Counted from the first letter of the stretch, positions 1 to 10,291 are shown. The stretch is 56,819 bases of DNA from Symbiodinium natans (GCA_905221605.1 CAJNDS010000675.1:35001-91819); one strand, 5' to 3'. A program made the numbers and translations. Notes: a model not told the origin generated them from the sequence alone.

Positions 1-15
1 TTCGCCGTGACTTTC

Positions 16-98
16 GGGTTTAGGGTTCAGGGTTCAGGGTTCAGGGTTCAGGGTTCAGGGTTTAGGGTTCAGGGTTTAGGGTTTAGGGTTTAGGGTTG
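16..98 (+). repeat. Telomere-like array, TTTAGGG with TTCAGGG variants
   Basis: About eleven 7-nt units. About half are TTCAGGG instead of TTTAGGG, so this array is more diverged than most in the window. It is one of dozens of interstitial arrays and lies close to the window edge, but unique sequence follows, so it is not evidence of a chromosome end. Confidence 0.9.
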
Positions 99-374
99 AG
101 GAGCTTCCTCGAAGCTTCGTATGCCAAAAGTGCCGACAGCCGCAGGGATCGTCCGCGTCGGGGTCCCATCCTCGTAGAGGTCGTCAATTTTCGAGCTTTG
201 GGGTGTAGAGTCGTTTAGGGGGTTAGGGGTTTTAGGGGTTTAGGGAGCCTGGATGCAACAAAAGGGTTTAGGGTTTCAGGGGTGGAGTCGTGGCCGCCTG
301 GTACGCGTGTCGGGGTCTTACACTTTTGCGCCGAGTGGTGGGCTTTTGCGTTGTGTAGGGTCTGTAGGGCTTGG

Positions 375-493
375 CTACTATTTGCTTAAGAACCCCCCTT
401 AAACAAGGGAATAATAATAATAATAATCCCTATCTTAGACCTTATAAGGAAGAATCTTTTAATTTTTTGGGGGATTTCTTAAGCAATTCGTAG
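375..493 (+). repeat. MITE-like element, family M1 copy 1
   Basis: Short element with terminal inverted repeats. The left end reads CTACTATTTGCTTAAGAACC and the right end is its reverse complement with a few changes (TTCTTAAGCAATTCGTAG). The core holds CTTATAAGGAAGAAT, shared by other M1 copies in the window. No coding capacity. Confidence 0.75.
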
Positions 494-639
494 CTGGGGT
501 TCAAGGATGGTGATGCTCCTAGGAGGGCCAATGCTGAGCGGCGAATGCCAACAACCGAAGAGGAACGCGCGTTCCAAGCCCAAAAAAGTCGTGAGCTTGA
601 CTTCGGTACTCAGGCAACCTTTAGACTGTAAGCCGTAAA

Positions 640-689
640 CCCTAAACGCTAAGCCCTAAACCCTAAGCCCTAAACCCTAAACCCTAAAC
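640..689 (-). repeat. Telomere-like array (CCCTAAA)
   Basis: Short array of CCCTAAA units with variants (CGCTAAG, CCCTAAG). A TTTAGGG array of opposite orientation follows at about 777-817. Confidence 0.85.
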
Positions 690-776
690 ACCCGAAGTTG
701 GAATCTTATCCCATCAGAACGCAGTCAGCAAAACCCAAGCAGGCATCGCGGTGGAGCTGCTGAAGCCCCTTTTTTG

Positions 777-817
777 GGGTTTAGGGTTTAGGGTTTAGGG
801 TTTAGGGGGTTTAGGGG
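777..817 (+). repeat. Telomere-like array (TTTAGGG)
   Basis: About five TTTAGGG units followed by a GGGG variant. It faces the array at 640-689. Confidence 0.85.
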
Positions 818-1095
818 TGGCGAACCCTCACAGCTCCCTCAAGCACAAGATGCCAAACCGAGGAGCCTTCCCGCTCAGATAAGCCAAGCCCGCACACAGG
901 CTCGATCCCTGTCCTGGAGCGAGTATCCGCCAGCGAGCAACTTGAGCCAAACGGGTTGTGTTTTCAGGAGAGCGTGTGCGATTAGAAGATTTCTTGATGT
1001 AGACTTAAGTAAGCAAAGTACGAAGAACAAGGTCAAAATTAAGAAGAAACATGGGCTTTGTGCCCTTTCACCTTTTCTGGGCTTTGTGTTGGTTC

Positions 1096-1186
1096 CTAAA
1101 CCCTAAACCCTAAACCCTAAAACCCTAAACCCTATTAGAAAAATCCCTCTTACGAGCTGGTTTAGTACAAGGGGGGAACATCCCCA
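1096..1186 (-). repeat. Telomere-like array abutting half of a family M3 MITE
   Basis: CCCTAAA units (1096-1134) run directly into AATCCCTCTT...GGGGGAACATCCCC. The latter matches the reverse complement of the left half of the intact M3 copy at 20946-21043. The other half of the MITE is missing and is replaced by the array. Confidence 0.6.
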
Positions 1187-1263
1187 GGGGGAGAACTCAG
1201 GCAACTCTGTACCGGCCCTCGACACTTTCGACCTCCGGCAGGCGCGCCAGGATGTGTGTGTGT

Positions 1264-1362
1264 GGGGTTTAGGGTTTTAGGGTTTTAGGGTTTAGGGTTT
1301 AGGGTTTAGGGTTTAGGGTTTAGGGTTTAGGGTTTAGGGTTTAGGGTTTAGGGTTTAGGGTT
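1264..1362 (+). repeat. Telomere-like array (TTTAGGG), about 13 units
   Basis: Long and almost perfect. Two units carry an extra T (TTTTAGGG). It sits just upstream of the GGTTCCGGAGCAGGTTC direct repeat at 1456-1530. Confidence 0.9.
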
Positions 1363-1452
1363 GGTGCTTGGAGTCAAACTCCCGACAAAACCAGGGGTCC
1401 GCGCTGGTCCGCGCAGGATTTGAGCGGCGTTGTTGCCCAACAGCGAAGCGAT

Positions 1453-1530
1453 GGGGTTCCGGAGCAGGTTCTGGAGCGGATTCCATGGACCAAGAACGAG
1501 TTCCGGAGCAGGTTCCGGAGCGGAACCCTA
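1453..1530 (+). repeat. Short direct repeat (GGTTCCGGAGCAGGTTC)
   Basis: The block around GGTTCCGGAGCAGGTTC(T/C)GGAGCGGA occurs twice, near 1454-1480 and 1500-1526. The phrases CTTGGTGCTTGGAGTCAA and AATTCCCAAAAGCCCGG are also each repeated between 1355 and 1685. This suggests a local segmental duplication. No coding role is evident. Confidence 0.6.
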
Positions 1531-2340
1531 AGAAGCACACTGGCTTGAAACCACCCTTCCCCCCAATTCCCAAAAGCCCGGACGGAGGTCCGCGCTTGTT
1601 TTCTCGAGGTTTTTCATGGTCCGCGCTTGGTGCTTGGAGTCAAGTTGATTCTTTGTGGTCTTTTGTAATTCCCAAAAGCCCGGGAACTAATACATGAAAG
1701 CATCGCATTCGGTTTTTTTGGGAGGCCGGGGTTGAAGCATCTTTCGTCTTCTTTGCTGTTGGGGCTACAGTGGGCTTATTTGTTCCTTGTGTCTTCTGTG
1801 GGTTCTGAAGGGATGTGTGAGGCTTTGTCTTCGGCCCCAAATTTGCGAACGGACCCCGGGGTGTGTTTGTTTCTCGGGCTCCAGGGACGAATGATATTGT
1901 GAGCGCGTACTGATAATATTCGTGTGTGTGTGTGTGTGTGTGAGAACGAAGACTGCACTCATTGATTCTCTTATTGCGCCGATATTGTAGTTCACTTCGT
2001 TCATACATTAGTTCACGTCTCACTTCGTTCAGTAAATTAACTGTATTCTCTTCGTGTTAATATTCATAATTATAATGTCCCGGCACGCGTGCGTTCATTT
2101 CGTACACTTGTTCACTTACCGTGTGTTCTAAATATTAATACTACTGCGGGCTCACAATATAACAATGGTAAAGGGCCTCAGTGTGTGCTCACTTCTGCAT
2201 TCATGTGTTAACTTATAATGCACTGCGTTCACTCTGTCCACACCTTTCCTAACATTACAATCATCGGCTAGTCTTAAGGTTCACCCCTGAGAAGTTACCC
2301 CAAAGCCCCTGTCTTCTGTATCCGGCGGGATATTCACCTG

Positions 2341-2408
2341 GTTTAGGGTTTGGGGTTTAGGGTTTAGGGTTTAGGGTTTTTGCAAAAGGGTTTAGGGTTT
2401 AGGGTTTC
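2341..2408 (+). repeat. Telomere-like array (TTTAGGG), interrupted
   Basis: Seven to eight units with a short TTTTGCAAAAG interruption. Confidence 0.85.
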
Positions 2409-2699
2409 GGAGACTACACCCCTAAAAATTTCAGGCCAGTGCTCCATCGCCGGCCCTCCGCCGCAACTGAGCCGCTGGCGTGGGTGGCCGATGACTGGTT
2501 GCTGTTGAAAGAACTGAAACACAAGAGGGTGGTTGTAAAATTCCTGGTCTCTTTTTGGATCCCTAATATAATACGGCACCGAATATTTAGGGTAACCAAA
2601 GGTAGGCCCTTGGGAATCTTCATGTTACAGTAGGGATGTGCCACTGTACCATAAAGTAGACATATAGCAAGTAGCTTCCTTATACTCATAAAACCTAGC

Positions 2700-2858
2700 T
2701 CAAGGGACTCGAACTTGGACCCCTTAAGGTTGTACCCTTGGATTTGGGGACCCTTGTTTTAAAAGGTCCTCTAAGAGAAAACCGGGAAATGTTCAGAGTA
2801 CATTCAGGGAAGCCTTTAAGGGTACAACCTCCAGGGGGTGTGAGTCTGACCCTCTTGA
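2700..2858 (+). repeat. MITE-like element, family M6
   Basis: About 159 bp with imperfect inverted ends. The left arm includes CCTTAAGGTTGTACCCTT and the right arm includes AAGGGTACAACCTCC, giving a strong internal palindrome. The outer ends TCAAGGGACTC and GACCCTCTTGA also pair. Only one copy was recognised. Confidence 0.55.
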
Positions 2859-2864
2859 CTAAAC

Positions 2865-2943
2865 CCCCCTAAACCCTAAACCCTAAACCCTAAACCCTAA
2901 ACCCTAAACCCTAAACCCCGAACCCACCCTAAACCCTAAACCT
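2865..2943 (-). repeat. Telomere-like array (CCCTAAA)
   Basis: About ten units with CCCCGAACCC variants near the right end. It begins directly after the M6 element. Confidence 0.88.
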
Positions 2944-3033
2944 GCGGATGGACACCAGCCATCCATGAGCCGATGAAGCAGCGCTGGGGGGTTTGCCAAC
3001 GTGCCTTTTGAGCAGACATGAGCACGTAATGGA

Positions 3034-3077
3034 GGTTTAGGGCTTCGGGCTTAGGGTTTAGGGTTTAGGGTTTAGGG
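3034..3077 (+). repeat. Telomere-like array (TTTAGGG)
   Basis: About six units running straight into the left end of a family M2 MITE at about 3073. Confidence 0.85.
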
Positions 3078-3183
3078 GAGGGGTCGGAGCAATTACTAGT
3101 AGTATTCCCTTATGCTCCCTTTCTTCTTGTACTCTAAATACCCCCCCTAAACCCTATTCTAATTGTTAAGGCCCTATGCTATA
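3073..3183 (+). repeat. MITE-like element, family M2 copy 1
   Basis: About 110 bp. The left end GGGTCGGAGCAATTACTAG and right end CTAATTGTTAAGGCCC are inverted repeats, and the middle contains CCCTTATG(G/C)TCCCTTT and CCCTAAACCCTATTCTAATT. It matches copies at 49512-49613 and 55984-56091 and the split copy at 47983-49074. Confidence 0.7.
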
Positions 3184-3610
3184 CGACGGGGGCTTTAGAA
3201 TGGCCAATGAGGGTTGAGGGTTTAGGCGTTTAGTGTTACCCACAGATTCTCTTGAAAGCAAGCCAATGTACCCCAATTGTAAAAACTTGATGTCTGTATG
3301 TGGCTCCGTAAAGGCCTCAACTCTCTGAATTGCTTGCTGACTGACCCCTCGCAGATCTTGTGGAAGTCGTCCCAACCTTCCTTGCCCTTGCAAGATGCGG
3401 CTGGGTCTCTGCTGCAAGGATGTGACTAGGCCTGTCTGGGCGTTTCAAAAGTTCTAAAGCCCGGAGGCCAAAAGCGTCCAGCAACTTCGACAGTTCCGAA
3501 ATGGGCATTTCCGGGAGGGCGATGTTTGCATACGACTCACTCCTCGTACCCTGAACTGTGAGACATCAGATGTCCGAAATACAATTTTAAGCCGGAAGAC
3601 CCACACACAA

Positions 3611-3756
3611 CTACTATTTGCTTAAGAACCCCAAAATAACTTAAAACTTAATAATCCCGAATATTTAATTTGTTCGGGGTTCTTCAGCAATTAGTAGTAG
3701 AACACCCTTAAAGGGAAGAATATTTTGTTCTTTGGGGGTTCTTAAGCAATGAGTAG
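3611..3756 (+). repeat. MITE-like element, family M1 copy 2, compound
   Basis: The left end CTACTATTTGCTTAAGAACC is followed by two right ends, GTTCTTCAGCAATTAGTAG at about 3679-3697 and GTTCTTAAGCAATGAGTAG at 3738-3756. This suggests a nested or tandem pair of M1 elements. Confidence 0.7.
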
Positions 3757-4300
3757 ACAAGCGAACCAGGATCAGGCCATGGCATTCGGGATGCCGCGAA
3801 AACCGCCGCGCATTCTCTTGAAAAAGCATGTGTTGTCCGATGCCGATGAGCTGCACAACCCTACATACAGGTAAAGCCTATGAAATCCCACAACTTCGGA
3901 GCACCTTTTGGTGGTAGAATGGCGGCAGTTTCCGGATAGTGCGGTCGGGTAACGGTAGGAAGCTTAACAGGCATGACCCGGTTCAAAAAGGATACTTCAA
4001 CTGCGGATTCACAAAGAATATAAACAGCCCAGGGGTGCCCCTATTCCGTTTTCTTGGAGGTTGCACTCTCTTATCAGCAACAGGGAACCAATAAATGGTT
4101 GGGGAGCAACCTGGCAGTTGTTCCTAGGAGTCGTTCTTCCGTCGTGCTTCTCTTCGTAAACAGGCGGCGGTGCACTCTTGGCCTACCTTCGACTTGTTTG
4201 CGCTTCGAGGACTTTTCTGGTTGGAGAGGAACCTCCAAGTACTAGCTGAAAACTACTCAGCTTCGCCGGATGTGCCGCAGACGTAGCTCGCAAGGAGGAT

Positions 4301-4438
4301 GGTTTAGGGTTTAGGGTTCAGGGTTTAGGGCTTATGTGTTAGGGGTTTAGGGTTTAGGGTTTAGGGTTTAGGGTTTAGGGTTTAGGGTTTAGGGTTTAGG
4401 GTTTAGGGTTTAGGGTTTAGGGTTTAGGGTTTAGGGTT
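4301..4438 (+). repeat. Telomere-like array (TTTAGGG), about 18 units
   Basis: One of the two longest arrays in the window. The right part is a perfect run of more than a dozen units. Confidence 0.93.
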
Positions 4439-4660
4439 GCAGCCCACAGTGCGCATCGAATGCCACCGTCCACCTTTCTGCTCTGAGGCTCAAAGCCGAA
4501 CTCCCGTAGCTTACAAGCACCTGAGGAAGGAGGTTCCAGTGCTTAGGGGCTGTCAGGACTGAGGGTTTTTTCCGAATCACTGCTCGCAGGTTCACGCCCA
4601 CAGGTGGGTTAGGGCAGAGGTAGGAAACGGCTCGGAACCAAGACCAGGGATTTAGAGTTG

Positions 4661-4749
4661 AGGATTTAGGGGGTTTAGGGTTTAGGGTTTAGGGTTTAGG
4701 GTTTAGGGTTTAGGGTTTAGGGTTTAGGGTTTAGGGTTTAGGGTTTAGG
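4661..4749 (+). repeat. Telomere-like array (TTTAGGG), about 11 units
   Basis: Near-perfect array ending at GGCGCCAAAAAGG. Another array of the same orientation follows at 4861. Confidence 0.92.
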
Positions 4750-4860
4750 CGCCAAAAAGGGGTTCAAGGGCTTGAGCGCCTGGTCGCTGCTGTGCCGACC
4801 GCAGCCTTCGCCAACTGCTTGGGCCAGGCGCCAGGACATGAAGCATCCTTCCGCTTGGGG

Positions 4861-4916
4861 GGTTTAGGGTTTAGGGTTTAGGGTTTAGGGTTTAGGGTTT
4901 AGGGTTTAGGGTTTAG
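4861..4916 (+). repeat. Telomere-like array (TTTAGGG), 8 units
   Basis: Perfect units ending in TTTAGAGAC. Confidence 0.92.
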
Positions 4917-5180
4917 AGACTTCACAGGGTTTTAGGGCTCAGGGCTCTTCATGGGAAGTTTGGGAGTTGGGCAAATTCCGCACTGCAATGTTCAGGCTTT
5001 CTTGGGGAGGGGGGGGGGGGGGGGGGACTGAAGAAATGCGAGTACAGGGCTTGAGGACTCTCTTTTCTCGATTAGGGTCAAGGATTTCGTGCTGGGCCCT
5101 ACTGTAAAATCCCCCAGGGCCGCAAAAACCCACATGGCGGGAGTCCAGCCAAATTTACACAACACCCCATCAAACCCCTA

Positions 5181-5307
5181 CTAGGACCCCGAGTAGGCCC
5201 TGGTTCCCTTTTTTTGTGGGGGGAGGGGGGGGGGGTTCAGGTTCCCTTCTAAGCACCTTGAAAGCAAAAGGGCACCCCTTTCTAGACCAAGATTACTCTT
5301 GGGTCGA
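5181..5307 (+). repeat. MITE-like element, family M4 copy 1
   Basis: About 127 bp. The left end CTAGGACCCCGAGTAGGCCC pairs with the right end GATTACTCTTGGGTCGAG. A G-rich homopolymer lies in the middle. It matches the copy at 19700-19814 in both ends and in the CCTT(A/G)AAAGCAAAAGGGC-like interior. A TTTAGGG array starts directly at its right end. Confidence 0.6.
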
Positions 5308-5344
5308 GGGTTTAGGGTTTAGGGTTTAGGGTTTAGGGTTTAGC
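5308..5344 (+). repeat. Telomere-like array (TTTAGGG), 5 units
   Basis: Starts directly at the right end of the M4 element. Confidence 0.85.
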
Positions 5345-5441
5345 TTAAAGGATCGGGAGCAATTCCTGCACCGGAAGCACCGATCCCCAAACTCCGACCC
5401 ACCCGAACAGCCTCCAAGTTGGATTCCAACCAAGGGCGAAG

Positions 5442-5525
5442 AGTTAGGGTTTAGGGTTTAGGGTTTAGTGTTTAGGGTTTAGGGTTTAGGGTTTAGGGTT
5501 TAGGGTTTAGGGTTTAGGGTTTAGG
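5442..5525 (+). repeat. Telomere-like array (TTTAGGG), about 12 units
   Basis: Near-perfect. One unit is TTTAGTG. The sequence turns at 5526 into CCCTGAACGCTAAACCC, an abrupt orientation switch. Confidence 0.9.
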
Positions 5526-5668
5526 AACCCTGAACGCTAAACCCTACACCCTTCACAGTAGGGCAGCTAAAGTGTTGTTTTGGTTCTACTGTTGACCTGT
5601 TTGAACGAGTCCCTGAGATGCTACTGATTTTTCTTTTCTTCGAGATGTGGACATTTCCGGAATGATTC

Positions 5669-5793
5669 CCCTAAACCCTAAACCCTAGACCCTAAACCCT
5701 AAACCCTAAACCCTAAACCCTAAACCCTAAACCCTAAACCCTAAACCCTAAACCCTAAACCCTAAACCTTAACCCTAAACCCTAAACCCTAAA
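5669..5793 (-). repeat. Telomere-like array (CCCTAAA), about 17 units
   Basis: Very long and near-perfect array on the opposite strand from its neighbours. Confidence 0.93.
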
Positions 5794-5899
5794 AATTTGG
5801 CCTGAGTGTCAGCGACCAGGGACTGACACGGGGCATGGCGACGACGCCGCCGACGCACGGCAGATCAAACCACGGAATCAGCACTTGTACCCTAAGGGG

Positions 5900-6010
5900 G
5901 TTAGGGGGTTATAGGGTTTAGGGTTTGGGGTTTAGGGCTAGGGTTTAGGGTTTAGGGTTTAGGGTTTAGGGTTTAGGGTTTAGGGTTTAGGGTTTAGGGT
6001 TTAGGGTTAT
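5900..6010 (+). repeat. Telomere-like array (TTTAGGG), about 14 units
   Basis: Long array with a degenerate left part (TTAGGGGG, TTTGGGG) and a clean right part. Confidence 0.9.
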
Positions 6011-6369
6011 GGGGCTTAGGGTTCCAGAGAGAGATTCGGCTTAGGGTTTTTTGAGGGCTTCGGGCCCCTGTGAAGGGGTTCGGGGGTTCAGGGGGCCCCG
6101 AGAAGCTCGAATCCTGATTCTTGTGGCCCCGGCCCCGTCAAGGGAACGTATGGGAACCCTAAATCCTAAACCCTAAACCCTATGTAAAGAGTCCCCAACC
6201 AGAAGGGCACAGCTTTAGGGGGGGCCAAGAAGCTGGATGTGACTAAGCTCAGAACCCTGGTAGGAATCTTCCACCCTAAGTAACAAACCCAAAGCCCTAA
6301 AACCCTAAACTTCTAAGCCAATAAAATAATGCACCAAGAACACTGAACCCTAGAACCCGAATGCCCGAA

Positions 6370-6424
6370 CTCAGAACGGTTTTGGGCCCCTAAACCCTCA
6401 ACCCTAAACCCTAAACCCTACATC
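6370..6424 (-). repeat. Telomere-like array (CCCTAAA), degenerate
   Basis: Short array with CCCTCAA and CCCTACA variants. Confidence 0.75.
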
Positions 6425-6516
6425 CTAAGCATCCTTCTAAGCCCCTGAGCATCCTCCGAGCCCACCACCCTTCAACTGACTCCGCTTTCAAGCTGCACCT
6501 GCCTTACGTCCTTCAA

Positions 6517-6622
6517 CTACGAATTGCTTAAGAACCCCCCCGAAGAAGTAAGATATTCTTCAATTTAAGGGTAATAATAGGGATGGTTCTTCTTTATTGT
6601 TCGGGGTTTTTCAGGAAAGTAG
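6517..6622 (+). repeat. MITE-like element, family M1 copy 3
   Basis: The left end CTACGAATTGCTTAAGAACC pairs with the right end GGGGTTTTTCAGGAAAGTAG. It is more diverged than copies 1 and 2. Confidence 0.65.
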
Positions 6623-6979
6623 TCAAGGAATCCCTTGCAAACCCTGAGGTCCTTCGTGACAACATGAAAGCTTCTCAAGCTGCAGCTACGTAAACCTGCA
6701 GTCCGGAGCCCTCAAGCACGAAACCCTCAACACCACCCAGTCTTACTTGGAAGCCCATGTGACTCAGTAAGTCTACGTAGTATCCCCTAGAAACCTTATT
6801 CATACTCCCCAGAACCCAACTTATTAACCCAGCTTAACCGAGGAACGCGCAGCGCCGATTGCTACGCGACTTCAAGAAGGTGGGGTGTAGACTGAACCGT
6901 AGACCCTAAACCCGAACCCAAAACCCTAAGCCCAAAACCCCAGACCCCAAACCCTAAACCCTAAACCCTGAAAACAAAA

Positions 6980-7150
6980 TAAATAAATATTGTATGTGAA
7001 ATCATTCTGAATTTTCAAGTTATTTGTCAACACAGCTGACAGGCCGAGTATAAGTCTGAGGCCGAATGCTCAATTTACTTAAACCTCGCCCTCCCCTTTT
7101 TTCCCCCTTTTTCCTTTGTATGTGGTATCATTCTGAATTTTTAAAAATTC
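6980..7150 (+). repeat. Dispersed repeat R8, copy 1
   Basis: Contains TTGTATGTGAAATCATTCTGAATTTT, again as GTATGTGGTATCATTCTGAA, with CAATTTACTTAAACC between the two. The same words occur in reverse complement at about 26210-26330. This marks a dispersed repeat of unknown class. Confidence 0.55.
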
Positions 7151-7184
7151 TCGCCTGAGGTCATTTTGTTTGAGGTCACCCTCG

Positions 7185-7258
7185 CCCTCCCCCCCCCCCC
7201 CCCCCCCTCCTCCCCTCTCCCCCCCCTCTCCCCCTCCCCCCTCCCCACCCCCCCCTGG
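7185..7258 (+). repeat. Poly-C / CT-rich tract
   Basis: Long C homopolymer with CTCC interruptions. Open frames crossing it encode Pro or Gly runs and are not evidence of genes. Confidence 0.85.
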
Positions 7259-7905
7259 CAGTGCAAGGATCCATCTCCGGAGTTCCAATAGGTTTTGCGC
7301 CCCCGAACAGTCAGGGACCAGAGACCATGAAGCAAGCACAAGTTGAGGACCTTTCTCTCATGACCCGTCGCAACAGTGTGCCCTGGCCAGATTGCGCGGG
7401 CGCTGAGCCCCCGAAATCCCGCATACTGCAATTTGGACGACGCCAGCAATAGCTCCGAGGAACCGATTAATACTGCAACGAATATGGGACCTAAAACGTG
7501 CACGGCGCCGTGACACCTTGTGGCGACAGCACGATATAAACACATTACGAGGCGCCGAAGTGCTGTAATTTACTCATTGAGTTTGCCGCCCTCGATGCAC
7601 CACCTGCGCCGTCACAGCAGCGGGGCTGTGGCGGGAGCGCGATTCCGGTCCGGATCGAGCATGGCACCCGCGTGCCGGCAGCATCAACATCTTCTGTACC
7701 GTAGTAAATACATAACTAAACATGTACAAGAACCCGAAATGTCACCACACTTTGTTTGGGAAATTTCTTTGTTTTCGGATCAGTGGGACATCCTTGCCAG
7801 ACCGGGCGTTACGGGATGTTAAGGGCTACGCTGCAAAATGCCCTCTCGCGAGATTTAGGCGAGGAAGGTGCATATTCAGCAGGCGAACCAGATTTTTCTC
7901 AGAGC

Positions 7906-8230
7906 TCATTTGTCATGCATGAAAAAGAACCTCATGGCGGGCAATGGGTCCCGGGTTGAAGTCCCGCAGCTGCCTGACAGCCAAGGGCACAGGCGGGCGG
8001 GTGAGTCGCGCTTGAGGCTCCGCGCTTCCGCGAGGCACGGGCAAGGCGTGCAGGGTCTCCGAGCCATCAGTGGCGCGAACCACCATGGAGTTATAAGAGC
8101 CCAGATCCTTGGCAGCCCCGTACTGGGGTTGGAAGCTCCTCGCATTGGTGGGGCAGCCGTCGCTGCCGGCTCCTGGTCAGGGCGTCGAACTTCGGTGGTG
8201 GCTGGCTGCTTCTCCACATCCCCGGGCGCT
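7906..8230 (-). pseudogene. Possible gene fragment (low support)
   Basis: Reverse-strand reading gives a stretch without stops containing peptides such as AKDLGSYNSMVVRATDG and RQLRDFNPGPIARHEV, of ordinary protein composition, unlike the repeat-derived frames around it. A second overlapping reverse frame is also open, and the C-rich tract at 8260-8325 inflates apparent coding length. There is no recognisable domain, start or splice structure. It may be a remnant of an exon or chance. Confidence 0.2.
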
Positions 8231-8416
8231 GCGTGCACCGCCTCGTGGGGTCGTTTGTTGCCCCCTCCCCCCTCCCCACGCCGCCCCCCACCCCCCCCCC
8301 CCCCAACGCCCCCTCTTCCAGGAGGGGGGCAAAACGGCACATTTTAAAAAACAAAACGTTTCGGTCAAAACTTTCGGTCAAAACTTCTTGGGACCCAAAC
8401 CCTATACAATTTCTAT

Positions 8417-8455
8417 AAACCCTAAACCCTAAACCCTAAACCCTAATCCCTAAAC
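8417..8455 (-). repeat. Telomere-like array (CCCTAAA)
   Basis: Short array of about five units immediately upstream of a hairpin-rich segment. Confidence 0.8.
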
Positions 8456-8640
8456 TAAGAGAGGGGTCGCTTCCGTCGAGCGACAGACCCCGAACGCTCG
8501 GCCGAGGGCCTTACAGCCCGAGCGCCCAAGCGAAAAGAGAAACGGAAAGGTGAGGGTTAAGCCTCACCGTCTGTCCTGGACAGGCCAACGGACATCGGCC
8601 TTTTTTACGACAACGTCAGTACTCGGCTAAGGGATGGCCG
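8456..8640 (+). other. Hairpin-rich segment, possible structured RNA
   Basis: Several close inverted repeats: GTCGCTTCCGTCGAGCGAC near 8467-8485, GGTGAGG-loop-CCTCACC near 8549-8568, and GTCTGTCCTGGACAG just after. GC-rich, with no open frame. I recognise no RNA family. It could equally be a decayed transposon end. Confidence 0.25.
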
Positions 8641-8703
8641 GCACCCAGACCACCTTTAGCGTAGCTAAATTAAAGTATAACCCCAAATCGTAACCCTAGC
8701 ATT

Positions 8704-9012
8704 TGCCCATACCCGCAATGAAAAATGCTACCCCACAAGGCCCCCAAAAGGTCCAAAAAAGCCCCAGCAAGCCCCGAGAGACCCCAAGAGCCACCAAAAA
8801 GGCTTCAAAAGGCTTCAAAAGGCCCCCTAAAAGAAGGACCCCAGGATGCCCGTACCCGCAATGAAAAATGCGATTTTTTGTACTGAAATCGATGGTTTTG
8901 GGCACCCCTTCATTTTACCCGGAAGGGCCAGGAAAGCCTCCCAGGAAGCCCCCAAAAGGCCCAAGAGCCACCAAAAGGCTTGAGGCCCTTAAAGAAAGGG
9001 AATCCAGGAGCC
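8704..9012 (+). repeat. Imperfect tandem duplication, about 150-bp unit
   Basis: Two units start with CCCGTACCCGCAATGAAAAA-like sequence (about 8707 and 8847). Each ends with CCAAGAGCCACCAAAAAGGC followed by a purine-rich GGACCCCAGGA-like segment. Apparently non-coding. Confidence 0.65.
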
Positions 9013-9764
9013 GGCACAAAGGGTTTCCCTGACCTTCAAATAAAAAAGGGCCTCTACGGGCCCTGACACGCCGAAGGCCCGACAAGGGCCGAGGCTACCC
9101 CCAACCCCAGCTTAAACCCTAACGCCGCAACTTTAAAAACATCGAAGCAAGCTTGCAAACCAAACTCCCGCGACTTGGGACGCCCTCGGGGGGTCCTCTC
9201 AAGCGTGGAGGAGAAGAAGAAGAAGAAGAGAGGGAGCGAGAGAGGCCAGCCCTGACAATGAAACAGCCCTGGACCCTAGTGCGCAACCATCCGAAGGTGA
9301 CGGCTGATGCGCCGATCGGGGTGTCTGCAGCCCCAGCGCGGGCCCAAGCTGCGATTTCAAGGTTTCGGGTCTAGGTTTGGCGGGGAGGAACAGGGGTTTT
9401 AGCCATGGCTGTTCGGTTTAGGGTTTAGGGCTTAGGGTTTAGGGCCTGTCCAGTTTTCACCGTTGCTTTCCTTGTTGCGGGCACCTGAAGGGTTTGGACA
9501 GAGACCTCTCACGCATGAGCTAGAGTATGAGTTTATTAGCAATGCTGTGAGAGAATTGATGAGGTCGCGGGAATTCCTTTTTGCTTCTGCTTCCTTGATT
9601 GTTTCACTCCACCCCCCCCCCCCCCGCCCCTAGAAAGCTTCCGCACCCTAACCAACGCCCCTGCTCGAAATTGACGACGTGAGCCTGCTTTGGGTCAGAG
9701 GGGGGAGGGGGTGGCGGTAGCCTTCAACCCCTCAGCGTGGGACTGTAAACCCTTCAACCCTTAA

Positions 9765-9912
9765 TGCCCTCAACCCTAAAATCCCTAAGCCCTAAACCCT
9801 GAAACCCCTCAACCCTAAGCCCTTAACCCCGAACCCTCAAGTACCCTTATCATGTACAGGATCTCAGAAGAACCCTAAGCCCTAAACCCTAGCCCTAAAC
9901 CCTAAACCCAGA
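9765..9912 (-). repeat. Degenerate telomere-like block
   Basis: Runs of CCCTAAA mixed with CCCTCAA, CCCTGAA, CCTTAAC and CCCTAGC variants. This is an older, decayed array. Confidence 0.7.
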
Positions 9913-10014
9913 GTTCCCCCAGCCCACTCCAAAGTCTCGACCTGAAGGTGGGTGACGACCTCTTCCAGTGGAACGCCATCATCTTTGGGCCCTCAGGCCC
10001 CAACGCGTCTACAA

Positions 10015-10085
10015 GGGTTTGGGGTTTAGGGTTTGGGGTTTAGGGTTTAGGGTTCAGGGTTTGAGGTGTAGGGCCAGTGTAGGGT
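10015..10085 (+). repeat. Degenerate telomere-like array (TTTAGGG/TTTGGGG)
   Basis: Units alternate between TTTGGGG and TTTAGGG with one TTCAGGG. Facing CCCTAAA-type sequence at 10200-10291 holds the insertion site of element A. Confidence 0.75.
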
Positions 10086-10291
10086 TTCGGGTTTGGGGTG
10101 GCACAGAGTTTGGGGTTTAGGATTTAAGAGGTTGAGGTTGAGGTCCTGTGCTGAAGGGCTGAGGGCTTCGAAATTCTGTACCTGGATTTCCCGGGGTTCC
10201 CTGACACCCCAAACCCTCAAACCCTGAACCCCAAACCCCTAACTCTTGAACCCCAAACCCTGGACCCCAAAGCCCTACGCCCTAAACCCTA

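Larger units (their letters stand above)
1..10291. other. Left flank: gene-poor repeat mosaic
   Basis: No convincing gene is visible. The stretch is a patchwork of telomere-like arrays on both strands, short inverted-repeat elements (listed separately), homopolymer G/C runs, a GT microsatellite near 1921-1941, an AAT run near 401-426 and short unique segments. Open frames here are short, overlap on both strands and often translate homopolymers into Pro, Gly or His-Thr runs. The unique patches at 120-640, 1363-2340, 3184-4300, 6011-6940 and 7260-8410 show nothing I can name beyond the repeats noted. Confidence 0.7.

Noticed and set aside
1-98. A chromosome end at the left edge
   Set aside because: The array is short, rich in TTCAGGG variants and followed by arrays of both orientations across the window. 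Nothing marks a true terminus.
1368-2023. Overlapping frames on both strands near 1.4-2.0 kb
   Set aside because: They translate duplicated GC-rich words and a GT microsatellite (His-Thr run), with no protein-like conservation or domain.
4301-4438. CRISPR-like array of short regular repeats
   Set aside because: 7-nt units in head-to-tail tandem without spacers. This is telomere-type repeat in a eukaryotic context.
7079-7545. Gly- and Pro-rich reading frames across the C-rich tract
   Set aside because: The length is due to homopolymer C/G sequence without stops. Frames are open on both strands, with no domain.
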